A DNA stretch of 64,000 nt from JAGNRR01 sp964409905 (GCA_964409905.1 CAYPET010000001.1:62001-126000), one strand, 5' to 3'. Counted from the stretch's first letter, positions 52,277 through 61,306 are shown. Notes: generated from the letters alone by a model not told the origin. Made by a program: numbers and translations.

Positions 52277-52906
52277 TTACTGCTTTTCCCGCTTCAGCTC
52301 CTTAATATCTTCAATAAGCTTTTCTACCTTCTCCATATCGGTGCCATCATAGGCGCCACGCACATTATTGTTTTTGTCCACCAATACAAAATACTGCGAA
52401 TGGATAAATTCGGGCGTGATAACTTTGTCATAATCGCGGTCATCTACCGCCGTTATCAAATAGGAGCGCACGGCCATTTGGTACAAATCCATTTTTTCGC
52501 CGGTTAAAAACATCCATTGTTCCGCATCGGCTTCGTGCTTATCGGCAAAGCGTTTCATTTGTGCCACAGTATCCGTTTCGGGATCAACTGTATGCGAAAG
52601 TATCATTACCTCTTTGTCTCCGCGAAATGCCTTGTAAACGTTTGTCATGTTTTCGTTCATCTGCGGACAAATACCCTGACAGGTTGTGAAAAAATATTCG
52701 ACTACTCGAATGGTACCATCTACATCTTTTTGAGTGATCGTATCGCCATTTTGATTCACGAATGAAAAGGGACCCACTTTGTGCCCTGGATTACCTAATG
52801 TTGGTAATGTTCGTGGACTTTGTTTATAGGCGTAGTAGTAATATGCCAGAAAAGAAACGCCCAGCAACATTAAAAAAACAATAATAAAAATTCGTGAGGC
52901 TCGCAT
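52277..52906 (-). CDS. SCO1/SenC family protein
   Basis: 209 residues from ATG 52906. One N-terminal TM anchor (RIFIIVFLMLLGVSFLAYYYY), then a thioredoxin-like domain with FFTTCQGICPQMN near 92 carrying the copper-binding CxxxC, and a histidine in FIHSQYF near 168 that completes the site. SCO proteins deliver copper to cytochrome oxidase or act in redox control. The start is six bases after a perfect -7 box. It lies 85 bases after batE, with its own promoter. Confidence 0.9.
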   Translation of the reverse strand: MRASRIFIIVFLMLLGVSFLAYYYYAYKQSPRTLPTLGNPGHKVGPFSFVNQNGDTITQKDVDGTIRVVEYFFTTCQGICPQMNENMTNVYKAFRGDKEVMILSHTVDPETDTVAQMKRFADKHEADAEQWMFLTGEKMDLYQMAVRSYLITAVDDRDYDKVITPEFIHSQYFVLVDKNNNVRGAYDGTDMEKVEKLIEDIKELKREKQ

Positions 52907-52912
52907 AGGACG

Positions 52913-52920
52913 CAAAGGTA
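52913..52920 (-). promoter_or_regulatory. -7 promoter box TACCTTTG for the SCO gene
   Basis: Perfect TAnnTTTG, minus strand, six bases before ATG 52906. The TTG in the box is the alternative start at 52915 and is rejected. Confidence 0.6.
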
Positions 52921-52990
52921 GTGTAATCGCCTACCATTAGTTGGCTTGCAATTGTCAAAAATGTTTAAAAGATACCGTGGTCCTATATCC

Positions 52991-53728
52991 TTATAGCCTC
53001 TTAACAACTTTCTTGGGAAGATAGCCTTGGCGTAAATCAGAAAGTTGCACCAGCAGCATATCCACCTTTCCATTGGGGTTTTTATCAATAATACGCACTT
53101 CGCTGCCTTCCGGAATTTTTTCTTTCTCTTGATCATTACTCGATACAAACAATCCGGTATCAATAAGAACAGCCTCATAATGTTGCACATCATTGTGATA
53201 TCGCACGAACATGAACAGCATTGCTGTAAGGAAGATTGTCAAACAAGTTATTCGTAAAAACTTAGGATAACGCTTCTTTTTTATCGTTTCAAAAAAATAA
53301 ACCCCCAGAAATAAAATGAACCCCAGTAAAGCAATAATAGACCAAACGTTGACAGTAAATAAGGTGTATAAACTTCGCCACCAACGAACAAAAAATATTT
53401 CATCCTGTTCAATCAACGGCTGTTTAATTTGCTTCTTTGCCAGCAAATAATTATCCAAGGTGTTGGGTCTTCTGGCTATCTGCATAGATTTACGGTATGA
53501 CCAAATTGCCCAGCCAATTTTTTGGGCCTTATAAAAGGCATTGCCCATATTATAATACAAATCGTCACTGCAGTAGCCATTTTGTACCAATTGTGTATAC
53601 AGCTTGGCCGCGCTATCATAGTTTTTGGAGTGATACAAGGCATTGGCCTGCTCAAACATGATATTGCCTCCTGCCTGTGCATGTAAGCTGCCCAATACAA
53701 ATAAGACTATCAGCGCTATGTACCTCAT
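52991..53728 (-). CDS. BatE-like TPR protein with SH3-like tail
   Basis: 245 residues. A signal peptide (MRYIALIVLFVLGSLHAQA), TPR-like helices at about 25-85 (ANALYHSKNYDSAAKLYTQLVQNGYCSDDLYYNMGNAFYKAQKIGWAIW contains two TPR repeats), two TM helices at about 112-160 and an SH3-like C-terminus (EGSEVRIIDKN). The family was described in Bacteroides/Spirochaete Bat operons for aerotolerance. The start overlaps batD by four bases (ATGA-like), so it is coupled. Confidence 0.83.
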   Translation of the reverse strand: MRYIALIVLFVLGSLHAQAGGNIMFEQANALYHSKNYDSAAKLYTQLVQNGYCSDDLYYNMGNAFYKAQKIGWAIWSYRKSMQIARRPNTLDNYLLAKKQIKQPLIEQDEIFFVRWWRSLYTLFTVNVWSIIALLGFILFLGVYFFETIKKKRYPKFLRITCLTIFLTAMLFMFVRYHNDVQHYEAVLIDTGLFVSSNDQEKEKIPEGSEVRIIDKNPNGKVDMLLVQLSDLRQGYLPKKVVKRL

Positions 53729-55752
53729 GCGTTACCCAATTTATCTTCCAATGCGCCAATTATTTTCAAACTATCCGAATAAACCTGATTCATCTTAAAA
53801 TCACCAGCGTCAGGTGCATATAACGCCAACTCGCATTCATCTGTTATGAGAAATACCTCGTCTATCAAATCCTGCGAAACATCACGTTTGCGCAGCAGCG
53901 TGCCGGCCATTTCTTTTGACAAAGTGGATAATGGTATATTAAGTTTATCACTCAAATACAACCATACAGCTTTTGATGTCTCTTCATAAAATTTAGTTTG
54001 CTCATTGGATTCCCGATGCTTTTCGGCTTTTGCCAATCGCTGTAAGGCCACCTTGTTAGCTCGTTTATTTTTGTAGCGGATAGTATCTTTTCGTTCCTGC
54101 TCTTCTTTTCTTCGATAACCGAGTAGTACAATAAAACTTAGCGTGGGCAACAAATAAGCTCCCCAATACCAGGCCTGCTCGGGTAGTGATATTGTTTTGT
54201 CTACACATAGCTGCGTGTTTTCGGCGGCAATATCATGAATATCCATTGGCAGTATGTGTTTACCCTTTTTCGTTTTACCGGGTGTTACAGTCAAAGTGTA
54301 TTCGGGGGTTTCTTTTATTTCGTATCGTTCAGCATCAGCATTGTAATAGGCCAGTGTCATACTGGGTATTTTCAGCACACCCGTAGCCTGAGGATTAAAG
54401 CGATATTTAATTGTTTTGTATCCCGTAATGCGATTATTTCGTCTGTTTGTGATTGTATCCATTTCTATTGGATCAAATACCTCAACCGTATTGGGCAAAT
54501 TCAATTTTGGTATTTCTACTAATTTGATATTGCCATTACCCCGAATCGTTAAAGTGAGTTCGGCAATATCATCTGTGGTAATTTCAGCAGCATTTATTTT
54601 ACTTTCCAATGTAAATGTACCGACGGCTCCGTTGAAAGCAGTCGGTCTGCCTTCGAGGGGAGCTTCTTTTACGGTAATATAGACTGGCTTGCTTTTAAGA
54701 TTCACTTTTACTTCTTCATATTCATAGGCATTGAAGTAACTGTCATTAAACATAGGATCATCCATGAATAAAGAACCAAATGCCTGGCTAAAAAACGGGT
54801 CATCTTCAAACATCTCAGCAAATGGATGCTTACGTTTTACTTTCGTCATCTTTCGAATCTGCGCTTTGCCGGCTCCTTCTGCAGGGTCTAATACCAAGCG
54901 TCCGCTGGTGGTAGGAAATAAGGCAGATTTTTTTATCAAAAACACCTGATACTCTACCCCGTTCAATACTTCACGCACAGGCTTTGGGGGCTGTGGGATA
55001 TCAAAATCCTGTGTCCAAAAATTATTAAGATTGGGCAGCTTAGTGAGTTCGACCTGCATGGGTACCCGAGTGTATAACTTGTAACTTGCAGTGACTTGTT
55101 CACCTACTGTTACTTCATTTTTATCTACGGCCACGCGTATAAATAAGTTGTCATATAAATTGTCTTTGGTTACTGGTTTGCCAGTGCCTGGCTGTACAGC
55201 CTGAGTCGCCGGCTGAGCTGGTTGTGACTGCTGACCCTGTCTGCGTTGTGCCTCTTCAAATGCGCGTCTGCGTTGCTGTGCAATTTGCCGCTGCATTTTC
55301 ATCATTTCTTCAAAAGGATCATCATCAAACCACGCAGGACGCTGCGGACGCTGTTGCCTGCTGCGCACCATGCTCCCTTTGACTACTTCTATGCTAGCTA
55401 CATTAGACTGTATTCGCTTACCTTTTACCACAGCAACGGCAACCGGAAAATTCAGCTTCCCTGCACGTTTGGGTTGAAATGCGTAGGTCATACTTACACT
55501 CATACTCACCTCACCATTCATCATACTAATATTCTGACCCTGTGACGGACCACCAACTACAGTAAAATCTGTGGCATTAATAAGTTGAAAATCTTGAATG
55601 TCCTGCGCATTTTGAATTTCATAGCGAACTTGTACGGCATCTTCCGTACCCATTTTGCTGGCAGGCACATGTGTAGTAAAAACAACTTCTTGCGCACGTA
55701 ATAAAAATGACGAAAGCATCAAGCACATTCCTATGGGTAAAAAGCGCTGCAT
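53725..55752 (-). CDS. BatD-like protein
   Basis: 675 residues from ATG 55752 (MQRFLPIGMCLML). The signal peptide is followed by an oxygen-tolerance (BatD) domain with three Ig-like repeats, a glutamine/arginine-rich linker at about 150-190, and a TM helix near 565 (YLLPTLSFIVLLGY), then a helical cytoplasmic tail. The in-frame start at 55767 adds five residues with a second methionine and is weaker. batA, batB and batC are not upstream; instead a divergent metallophosphatase is. So only batD and batE remain here. Confidence 0.85.
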   Translation of the reverse strand: MQRFLPIGMCLMLSSFLLRAQEVVFTTHVPASKMGTEDAVQVRYEIQNAQDIQDFQLINATDFTVVGGPSQGQNISMMNGEVSMSVSMTYAFQPKRAGKLNFPVAVAVVKGKRIQSNVASIEVVKGSMVRSRQQRPQRPAWFDDDPFEEMMKMQRQIAQQRRRAFEEAQRRQGQQSQPAQPATQAVQPGTGKPVTKDNLYDNLFIRVAVDKNEVTVGEQVTASYKLYTRVPMQVELTKLPNLNNFWTQDFDIPQPPKPVREVLNGVEYQVFLIKKSALFPTTSGRLVLDPAEGAGKAQIRKMTKVKRKHPFAEMFEDDPFFSQAFGSLFMDDPMFNDSYFNAYEYEEVKVNLKSKPVYITVKEAPLEGRPTAFNGAVGTFTLESKINAAEITTDDIAELTLTIRGNGNIKLVEIPKLNLPNTVEVFDPIEMDTITNRRNNRITGYKTIKYRFNPQATGVLKIPSMTLAYYNADAERYEIKETPEYTLTVTPGKTKKGKHILPMDIHDIAAENTQLCVDKTISLPEQAWYWGAYLLPTLSFIVLLGYRRKEEQERKDTIRYKNKRANKVALQRLAKAEKHRESNEQTKFYEETSKAVWLYLSDKLNIPLSTLSKEMAGTLLRKRDVSQDLIDEVFLITDECELALYAPDAGDFKMNQVYSDSLKIIGALEDKLGNA

Positions 55753-55876
55753 GTATACTCCATGCAAGATGCTAAACCCCTTATGCTTAGGGTATCCTGT
55801 GCAGTTAAACTTGCGTTAAAACAAGCCTAAATTACAATAAACATGCAGTGCTTTTTTGAATTCCAACTGCCTGTTG

Positions 55877-55884
55877 TAATTTTC
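55877..55884 (+). promoter_or_regulatory. candidate -7 box TAATTTTC for the metallophosphatase
   Basis: One mismatch to TAnnTTTG on the plus strand, 10 bases before ATG 55895. Confidence 0.4.
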
Positions 55885-55894
55885 GAAGATTGTA

Positions 55895-56809
55895 ATGCAT
55901 CGTCGCACCTTTATAAAAAAAAGTTTTCAACTAACTGGGCTAATAATAGCTGGCATTATACCGCTGGAGAGTTTTGCGGCCAATAAAAAACACTTGTGCA
56001 TTCTGCATACAAATGATGTACATTCTCGCTTAGACCCTTTTCCTGCTGATGCAGGTAAATATGCCGGCCTTGGCGGTATTGTAAACCGTGAGCGCATCAT
56101 CAATCAAATTCGGGATACACATAAAAATGTATTATTACTCGATGCCGGCGACATGTTTCAAGGCACGCCTTATTATAACCTATACAAGGGTAAAGCTGAA
56201 TTGGAAATGATGAGTTTGCTGGCCTATGACGCCGGTACTATTGGCAATCATGATTTTGATAATGGTATTGAAGCATTGGCCGAAAATTTGCAGTATGCAA
56301 ATTTTCCATTGTTGAATTGCAACTATTCGCTTACTAAAACACCATTAAATGATAAAGTGCCACCTTATAAAATTATTAATAAGGGCGGAATGAAAATTGG
56401 CATTTTTGGTGTGGGTATTGAGTTGAAGGGATTGGTTTTAGCATCCATGTATGGGAATGTAGTATATCATGACCCCATAGAAAAAGCTAATCAACTAGCC
56501 ACTTATTTGCGCCATTCAAAAAAATGTGATTATATAATTTGCCTATCACATTTAGGCTATCGTTACCAACAAAAAAAAGTAAGTGACATTTGGCTTGCCC
56601 AACAAAGTGAAAATATAGATCTCATTATAGGTGGGCACACGCATACTTTTCTAAAAAAACCAATTGAGTTGACCAATAAAAAAAATAAACTTGTCTTAGT
56701 GAATCAAGTAGGCTGGGGCGGCATCGAATTGGGTAAAATTGACGTTCATTTTCAGCGAAAAAATGTGTTGCATTATCAAACTAACGACCCTGTCAAAATT
56801 TCTAAATAA
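55895..56809 (+). CDS. exported metallophosphatase (5'-nucleotidase catalytic domain only)
   Basis: 304 residues. MHRRTFIKKSFQLTG is a twin-arginine-like signal (RRxFIKK) and hydrophobic segment, ending near ESFAAN. The catalytic metal motifs are complete: HTNDVHSR near 36-43, DAGDMFQGT near 86, GNHDFDNG near 122 and GGHTHTFL near 248. This is the UshA-type catalytic domain without the C-terminal nucleotide-binding domain, which in Bacteroidota is often encoded separately; no such partner is adjacent. Hydrolyses nucleotides or sugar phosphates in the periplasm. Confidence 0.85.
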   Translation: MHRRTFIKKSFQLTGLIIAGIIPLESFAANKKHLCILHTNDVHSRLDPFPADAGKYAGLGGIVNRERIINQIRDTHKNVLLLDAGDMFQGTPYYNLYKGKAELEMMSLLAYDAGTIGNHDFDNGIEALAENLQYANFPLLNCNYSLTKTPLNDKVPPYKIINKGGMKIGIFGVGIELKGLVLASMYGNVVYHDPIEKANQLATYLRHSKKCDYIICLSHLGYRYQQKKVSDIWLAQQSENIDLIIGGHTHTFLKKPIELTNKKNKLVLVNQVGWGGIELGKIDVHFQRKNVLHYQTNDPVKISK

Positions 56810-56867
56810 ACAAACGGAAAAAAATTTTTTTTTTACACAAAAAGTACCCACTTTCGCCAAATGACGT

Positions 56868-56876
56868 TTATCCACA
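56868..56876 (+). promoter_or_regulatory. DnaA box TTATCCACA in the dnaA upstream region
   Basis: A perfect TTATNCACA nine-mer, 72 bases before the dnaA ATG. One box is enough for autoregulation. I found no cluster of further perfect boxes around it, so this is not convincingly an origin. Confidence 0.6.
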
Positions 56877-56947
56877 AATAAATATTCATTTCCTAATAAA
56901 TAACTCATTTAGATTACTTAAAAACTCGTAAACACACGGAAAAAAAT

Positions 56948-58384
56948 ATGTCAAAAACTGCAGAACAAATTTGGGAGCACAGCTTGAAAGTGATAAAAGA
57001 TAACATTAGTTGGCAGGCATATAAAACGTGGTTTGAGCCTATTAAGCCCGTGAGTCTTGAGAATGAAATTCTCACTATAGAAGTACCCAGTCAGTTTTTT
57101 TACGAGTGGATTGAAGAACACTATGTAGAACTGATTGCCAAAACAATCAAACGTGAAATTGGCAAAAATGCACAACTTGAATACCGCATCTTGATGGAGA
57201 GTCGCAACGCGCACAATCCGGCATCGGTACGAGTGAGTAGCAGCACACAAAACAGTGCCGCTTACAGTAACCAGTATACCAAGGTGAAGCAACAAGAAGA
57301 TTTTGCCATTAAAAACCCATTTGTCATTCCAGGTTTAAAACGATCGCAAATTGACCCGCAACTGAACCCTAATTATACCTTTGATCGTTTTGTAGAAGGC
57401 GAGTGCAACAAGCTTGCTCGCAATGCAGGTATTGCTGTTGCGCAAAAACCAGGGGGAACTTCTTTTAACCCATTAGTAGTTTATGGTGGCTCAGGATTAG
57501 GCAAAACTCATCTTGTACATGCCATTGGCAACGAAACAAGAAGATTGCATCCCAACAGGACCGTTTTATATGTGAGCGCAGAAAAGTTCATTCATCAATT
57601 CATGGAGCATGCACGCAATAATGAAATCAATGACTTTATCAATTTTTATCAATTGATAGATGTATTAATCATTGATGATATCCATTATTTTGCCCCGGCT
57701 GTAAAATCGCAAGATGCTTTCTTTTCTATATTTAACCACTTACACCAAAACGGCAAACAACTCATACTCACTAGTGATAAGCCCCCCAAGGATTTAAACG
57801 GCATGCAAGAACGCTTGTTGTCTCGTTTTCGTTGGGGATTAAGTGCTGATCTTCAAATGCCCGACTTTGATACCCGCATGGCCATCTTGGAGCATAAAAT
57901 GAAGCATGATGGTCTGGAGTTGCCTGCTGAGGTTGTAAAATACCTTGCCTACAATGTGCAGAACAATATGCGAGAGATAGAAGGTGCATTAATTTCGTTA
58001 TTAGCGCATTCCTCTTTGGTTAAGAAAGACATTGACATTGAACTAGCCAAAAAAGTATTACGCAATATAGTGAAAACAACTTCGAAAGAAGTTACCATTG
58101 ATGCTATTCAAAAAATGGTATGCGAGTATTACAGCGTTACCTACGAAAACTTGCAAGCTAAAACGCGTAAGCGTGAAATTGTACAGGCTCGTCAAATTTC
58201 TATGTTCCTGGCAAAACAGTATACCAAAAATTCATTAAAGACTATCGGTGACCACTTTGGCGGACGAGATCATACTACCGTCATTCACTCCTGCCAAACG
58301 GTAAAAAACCTTATGGATACCGATGCTTTAATACGCGAGCAGGTGAAAGAATTACAGCAGAAAGTACAGTTAGCTGCTATCTAA
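56948..58384 (+). CDS. dnaA: chromosomal replication initiator DnaA
   Basis: 478 residues. Domain I (AEQIWEHSLKVIKDNISWQAYKTWFEPI), a linker, then AAA+ with Walker A GGSGLGKTHLVHA near 179, Walker B LIIDDIHYF near 240 and the arginine-rich sensor region; the C-terminal domain has the DnaA signature GGRDHTTVIHSC near 437-448. DnaA binds DnaA boxes and opens the origin. A single DnaA box upstream suggests autoregulation. A strong terminator follows. No dnaN neighbour, as usual for Bacteroidota. Confidence 0.96.
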   Translation: MSKTAEQIWEHSLKVIKDNISWQAYKTWFEPIKPVSLENEILTIEVPSQFFYEWIEEHYVELIAKTIKREIGKNAQLEYRILMESRNAHNPASVRVSSSTQNSAAYSNQYTKVKQQEDFAIKNPFVIPGLKRSQIDPQLNPNYTFDRFVEGECNKLARNAGIAVAQKPGGTSFNPLVVYGGSGLGKTHLVHAIGNETRRLHPNRTVLYVSAEKFIHQFMEHARNNEINDFINFYQLIDVLIIDDIHYFAPAVKSQDAFFSIFNHLHQNGKQLILTSDKPPKDLNGMQERLLSRFRWGLSADLQMPDFDTRMAILEHKMKHDGLELPAEVVKYLAYNVQNNMREIEGALISLLAHSSLVKKDIDIELAKKVLRNIVKTTSKEVTIDAIQKMVCEYYSVTYENLQAKTRKREIVQARQISMFLAKQYTKNSLKTIGDHFGGRDHTTVIHSCQTVKNLMDTDALIREQVKELQQKVQLAAI

Positions 58385-58408
58385 GCTGGCAACTAGCACA
58401 AAAGATAG

Positions 58409-58435
58409 AACCATGCAATATGCATGGTTTTTTTA
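58409..58435. terminator. terminator after dnaA
   Basis: AACCATGCA / TGCATGGTT form a nine-base stem with ATA loop, followed by seven Ts. It lies 25 bases after the dnaA stop and just before the end of the convergent exported gene (58433), so it can also limit that transcript. Confidence 0.85.
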
Positions 58436-59203
58436 TTTCTTTAAAAAGTAAACTACTTCACCATCTTGCAGGATAAATTCATCCTCAAATGCCTTATTAA
58501 TAGAATATGTCTTCTGTTGATTAAGGGCGCTAATCATACATTGCTGATCAGTCAGAACAAGAGTGCCGGTATCACTCACCAATTTGCCCGCATTATCGTA
58601 GGTAACCTGAATGGCATAAAATGCATCTGCTGTACGATGCATAATTTCCAATCGATACAAATACTCTTTTGAGCGACTAAATTCTGGATCTGTTTTTTTG
58701 TACACCTTCCAATTTCCTGCCAGAAACTTTTCATCAACAACACCTACTGCACCCGTATTTTCACTGGGGATGCGCTTTTTGATGGGGGCAAAATAAAATT
58801 CGGAAACCATTCTGAGATATGAATATTCCTTTGGACCACCGATACGCATAACATCTTCATCCAAAGAAAAGTCTAACAACGTTTTATCGCTATCAAAAAA
58901 AAATTTGTTCCCGACAAAACCATATTCAGTATAACTGATTTTAGCATCCTCTTTGTATTGATACACCATACTATCTTCACCCAACATTAATTTGAGTGTA
59001 TCATTAAAAGGTATATCCTTTTCGCTACCTCCTCTTTGCAGCGTTGTTCTTTTAAACTCTTGCCATTTCCCTGCCAATAAGTTTTCTTCTTCCTCTTCAT
59101 TGGTCTGTTGCCACTGGTATTGTTTTTTCTTCGTGGTCAATTGTACCTGACTCCAACAAGGCAATGTCAAAAAAATAAGTAGGGAAAATAGTATTGTTTT
59201 CAT
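58433..59203 (-). CDS. exported protein of unknown function, lipocalin-like repeats possible
   Basis: 256 residues from ATG 59203 (MKTILFSLLIFLTLP), preferred over GTG 59209 because the signal peptide is complete from it. The signal peptide ends PCWSQ. The mature protein has two similar halves each starting with a W-containing motif (LLAGKWQEFKRT near 44; FLAGNWKVYKKTD near 165), like lipocalin-type domains. No family named. It stands alone between terminators of dnaA and accC. Confidence 0.65.
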   Translation of the reverse strand: MKTILFSLLIFLTLPCWSQVQLTTKKKQYQWQQTNEEEEENLLAGKWQEFKRTTLQRGGSEKDIPFNDTLKLMLGEDSMVYQYKEDAKISYTEYGFVGNKFFFDSDKTLLDFSLDEDVMRIGGPKEYSYLRMVSEFYFAPIKKRIPSENTGAVGVVDEKFLAGNWKVYKKTDPEFSRSKEYLYRLEIMHRTADAFYAIQVTYDNAGKLVSDTGTLVLTDQQCMISALNQQKTYSINKAFEDEFILQDGEVVYFLKK

Positions 59204-59249
59204 ACTCACAATTTACTCCACCTTATGTAATACTTGTATACATTACAAT

Positions 59250-59277
59250 AAAAAAACCCTTGCCCAAAAAGGCAAGG
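59250..59277 (-). terminator. terminator of the efp-accB-accC run
   Basis: Seven-base stem CCTTGCC / GGCAAGG (59258-59277) with a six-base loop; on the minus strand a run of seven Ts follows. It lies 27 bases past the accC stop. Confidence 0.85.
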
Positions 59278-59304
59278 CTTCTAATATGATTAATAAGGCC
59301 AATC

Positions 59305-60642
59305 TTATTTTAGTTTAAATGATTCTATAAACTTGGTTGTAAAATTTCCCTTTTGAAAATCTTCATTTTCCATAAGTTGCAAGTGAAACGGTATGGTAGT
59401 TTTAATGCCTTCAATAACGTATTCACTCAAGGCACGATGCATTGTATTTAATGCATCCTTTCGCGTTTCGCCATAGCAGATAATTTTTGCTATCATACTA
59501 TCATAATAAGGTGGAATAGTATACCCTGAGTAAATGTGCGAGTCCACTCGTACACCTTGCCCGCCGGGTGTATGCAAATTGGTAATCCGGCCTGGAGATG
59601 GTCGAAAATCGTTGTATGGATCCTCGGCATTAATTCGGCATTCGATGGCATGTTGCTCCGGCAAATAATTTCGTCCGCTAATCGGCACGCCGGCCGCAAT
59701 TTTGATTTGTTCTTTAATTAAATCCCGACCAATCACTTCTTCTGTAACACAATGTTCTACTTGTATACGCGTGTTCATTTCCATGAAGTAGAAATTTTGA
59801 TGCTTATCTACTAAGAATTCCACGGTGCCAACGCTTTCGTAGTTGATGGCTTGTGCAGCTCGTATAGCAGCTTCGCCCATTTTGGTGCGCAGCTCGGGGC
59901 TAACAAATGGTGACGGACTCTCTTCTACCAACTTTTGATGACGACGCTGTATGCTACAATCGCGTTCGCTGAGGTGGCAAACATTACCATACTGATCACC
60001 GGCAATTTGTATTTCGATATGGCGAGGCTCTTCTACAAATTTTTCCATGTACAGACCATCATTTTTAAATGATGCTGCGGCTTCCTGTTTGGCTGAATTG
60101 TAGCTTTTTTCTAATTCACTTTCCTGCCAAACTACGCGCATGCCTTTCCCACCACCACCTGCGGTGGCTTTTATCATGACCGGATAACCCATAGATTTAG
60201 CCAATTTATTGGCTTCTTTTACGTCCTTCAGTAGACCTCCACTGCCGGGTACCACAGGGACATTAGCTGCTATCATGGTCTCCTTGGCCGTAATTTTATC
60301 ACCCATTTTGCTAATCATTTCGGGTGTAGGGCCAATAAATTTGATATCGTGTTGTGCACAGATTTCAGCAAACTTTGCATTCTCAGCTAAAAATCCATAA
60401 CCCGGATGAATGGCATCGGCATTGGTAATTTCGGCTGCAGCAATAATGCTTGGCACATTGAGGTACGAATCGGCACTGCTTGGTTTGCCTATGCATACTG
60501 CCTCATCGGCAAAGCGGACATGCAGCGAATCTTTATCGGCTGTTGAGTAAACGGCCACCGTTTGGATACCCATTTCACGACAAGTACGTATAACTCGCAA
60601 GGCGATTTCGCCTCTATTGGCTATTAATATTTTTTTAAACAC
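59305..60642 (-). CDS. accC: biotin carboxylase subunit AccC
   Basis: 445 residues. RGEIALRVIRTCREMGIQTVAVYSTAD at the start, ATP-grasp KATAGGGGKGMRVV near 161, EKFVEEPRHIEIQI near 202, catalytic FMEMNTRIQVEHCVTEEV near 287. It carboxylates the biotin on AccB with ATP and bicarbonate, in the first step of fatty acid synthesis. 18 bases after accB, in the run efp-accB-accC. Confidence 0.96.
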   Translation of the reverse strand: MFKKILIANRGEIALRVIRTCREMGIQTVAVYSTADKDSLHVRFADEAVCIGKPSSADSYLNVPSIIAAAEITNADAIHPGYGFLAENAKFAEICAQHDIKFIGPTPEMISKMGDKITAKETMIAANVPVVPGSGGLLKDVKEANKLAKSMGYPVMIKATAGGGGKGMRVVWQESELEKSYNSAKQEAAASFKNDGLYMEKFVEEPRHIEIQIAGDQYGNVCHLSERDCSIQRRHQKLVEESPSPFVSPELRTKMGEAAIRAAQAINYESVGTVEFLVDKHQNFYFMEMNTRIQVEHCVTEEVIGRDLIKEQIKIAAGVPISGRNYLPEQHAIECRINAEDPYNDFRPSPGRITNLHTPGGQGVRVDSHIYSGYTIPPYYDSMIAKIICYGETRKDALNTMHRALSEYVIEGIKTTIPFHLQLMENEDFQKGNFTTKFIESFKLK

Positions 60643-60660
60643 AGGCTCGGATTTTAATTA

Positions 60661-61269
60661 TTAAGGTTCTACTAAGAATAAAGGCTGGTCATACTCAACT
60701 GGTGAGGCATCGTCTACCAATACTTTTACTATAGTACCAGAAAATTCGCTCTCGATTTCGTTGAATAACTTCATAGCTTCCACGATGCATAGAATGTCAC
60801 CCTCTTTAATACTATCACCCACATTTACAAACGGTGGTTTATCTGGACCGGCTGAACGATAAAAAGTACCGATCATGGGCGATTTTATGGTAATGGTGTT
60901 TGCAGCCGGAGCAGGTGCTTCTTTGGGCGCGGCAGGAGCTGCTGCTGGAGCAGCAGGTACTGGTGCTACTGCGGCGGCAGGAGCAGAGGTGTGTACCACT
61001 GTAGCCGGCATATTGACACCCTGACGAATGGTTATTTTGAAGTCGTCCTTTTCCAATTTCAATTCATTCACACCAGATACATTTACCGCATTTAATAAGC
61101 TCGTAATCTCGTCGATATTAAACGTTTGCGGCATATTGCTTTTGGGTGCCGGCGATTTGCTTGTTGTGGTTGCTTTGTTGCCTGTGCTAACTGCTACTTT
61201 TTTGGGTGCTGCCTTTTTTGGTGCAGCTTTTTTTGCAGGACTCTTTTTCGGATTTGCTTTTTTTGCCAT
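60661..61269 (-). CDS. accB: biotin carboxyl carrier protein AccB with a histone-like basic N-terminal tail
   Basis: 202 residues, longer than the typical 150-160. The C-terminal biotinyl domain is intact: GDSIKEGDILCIVEAMKLFNEIESEF, with the biotin lysine in EAMKL. A conserved N-terminal region (FNIDEITSLLNAVNVSGVNELKLEKDDFKITIRQG) follows a first 30-residue segment made of A, K and P (KKSPAKKAAPKKAAPKK), like histone H1 tails. An alanine-proline hinge lies at about 100-120. BirA at 28403 should modify it. The efp stop is 37 bases upstream. Confidence 0.93.
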   Translation of the reverse strand: MAKKANPKKSPAKKAAPKKAAPKKVAVSTGNKATTTSKSPAPKSNMPQTFNIDEITSLLNAVNVSGVNELKLEKDDFKITIRQGVNMPATVVHTSAPAAAVAPVPAAPAAAPAAPKEAPAPAANTITIKSPMIGTFYRSAGPDKPPFVNVGDSIKEGDILCIVEAMKLFNEIESEFSGTIVKVLVDDASPVEYDQPLFLVEP

Positions 61270-61306
61270 TGGTAATATTTTTTAAGTATAGCGTTATAAA
61301 GGGGTT

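Noticed and set aside
56821..56947. Possible oriC next to dnaA
   Set aside because: Only one perfect DnaA box; no array of boxes or clear AT-rich unwinding element with repeats was found.
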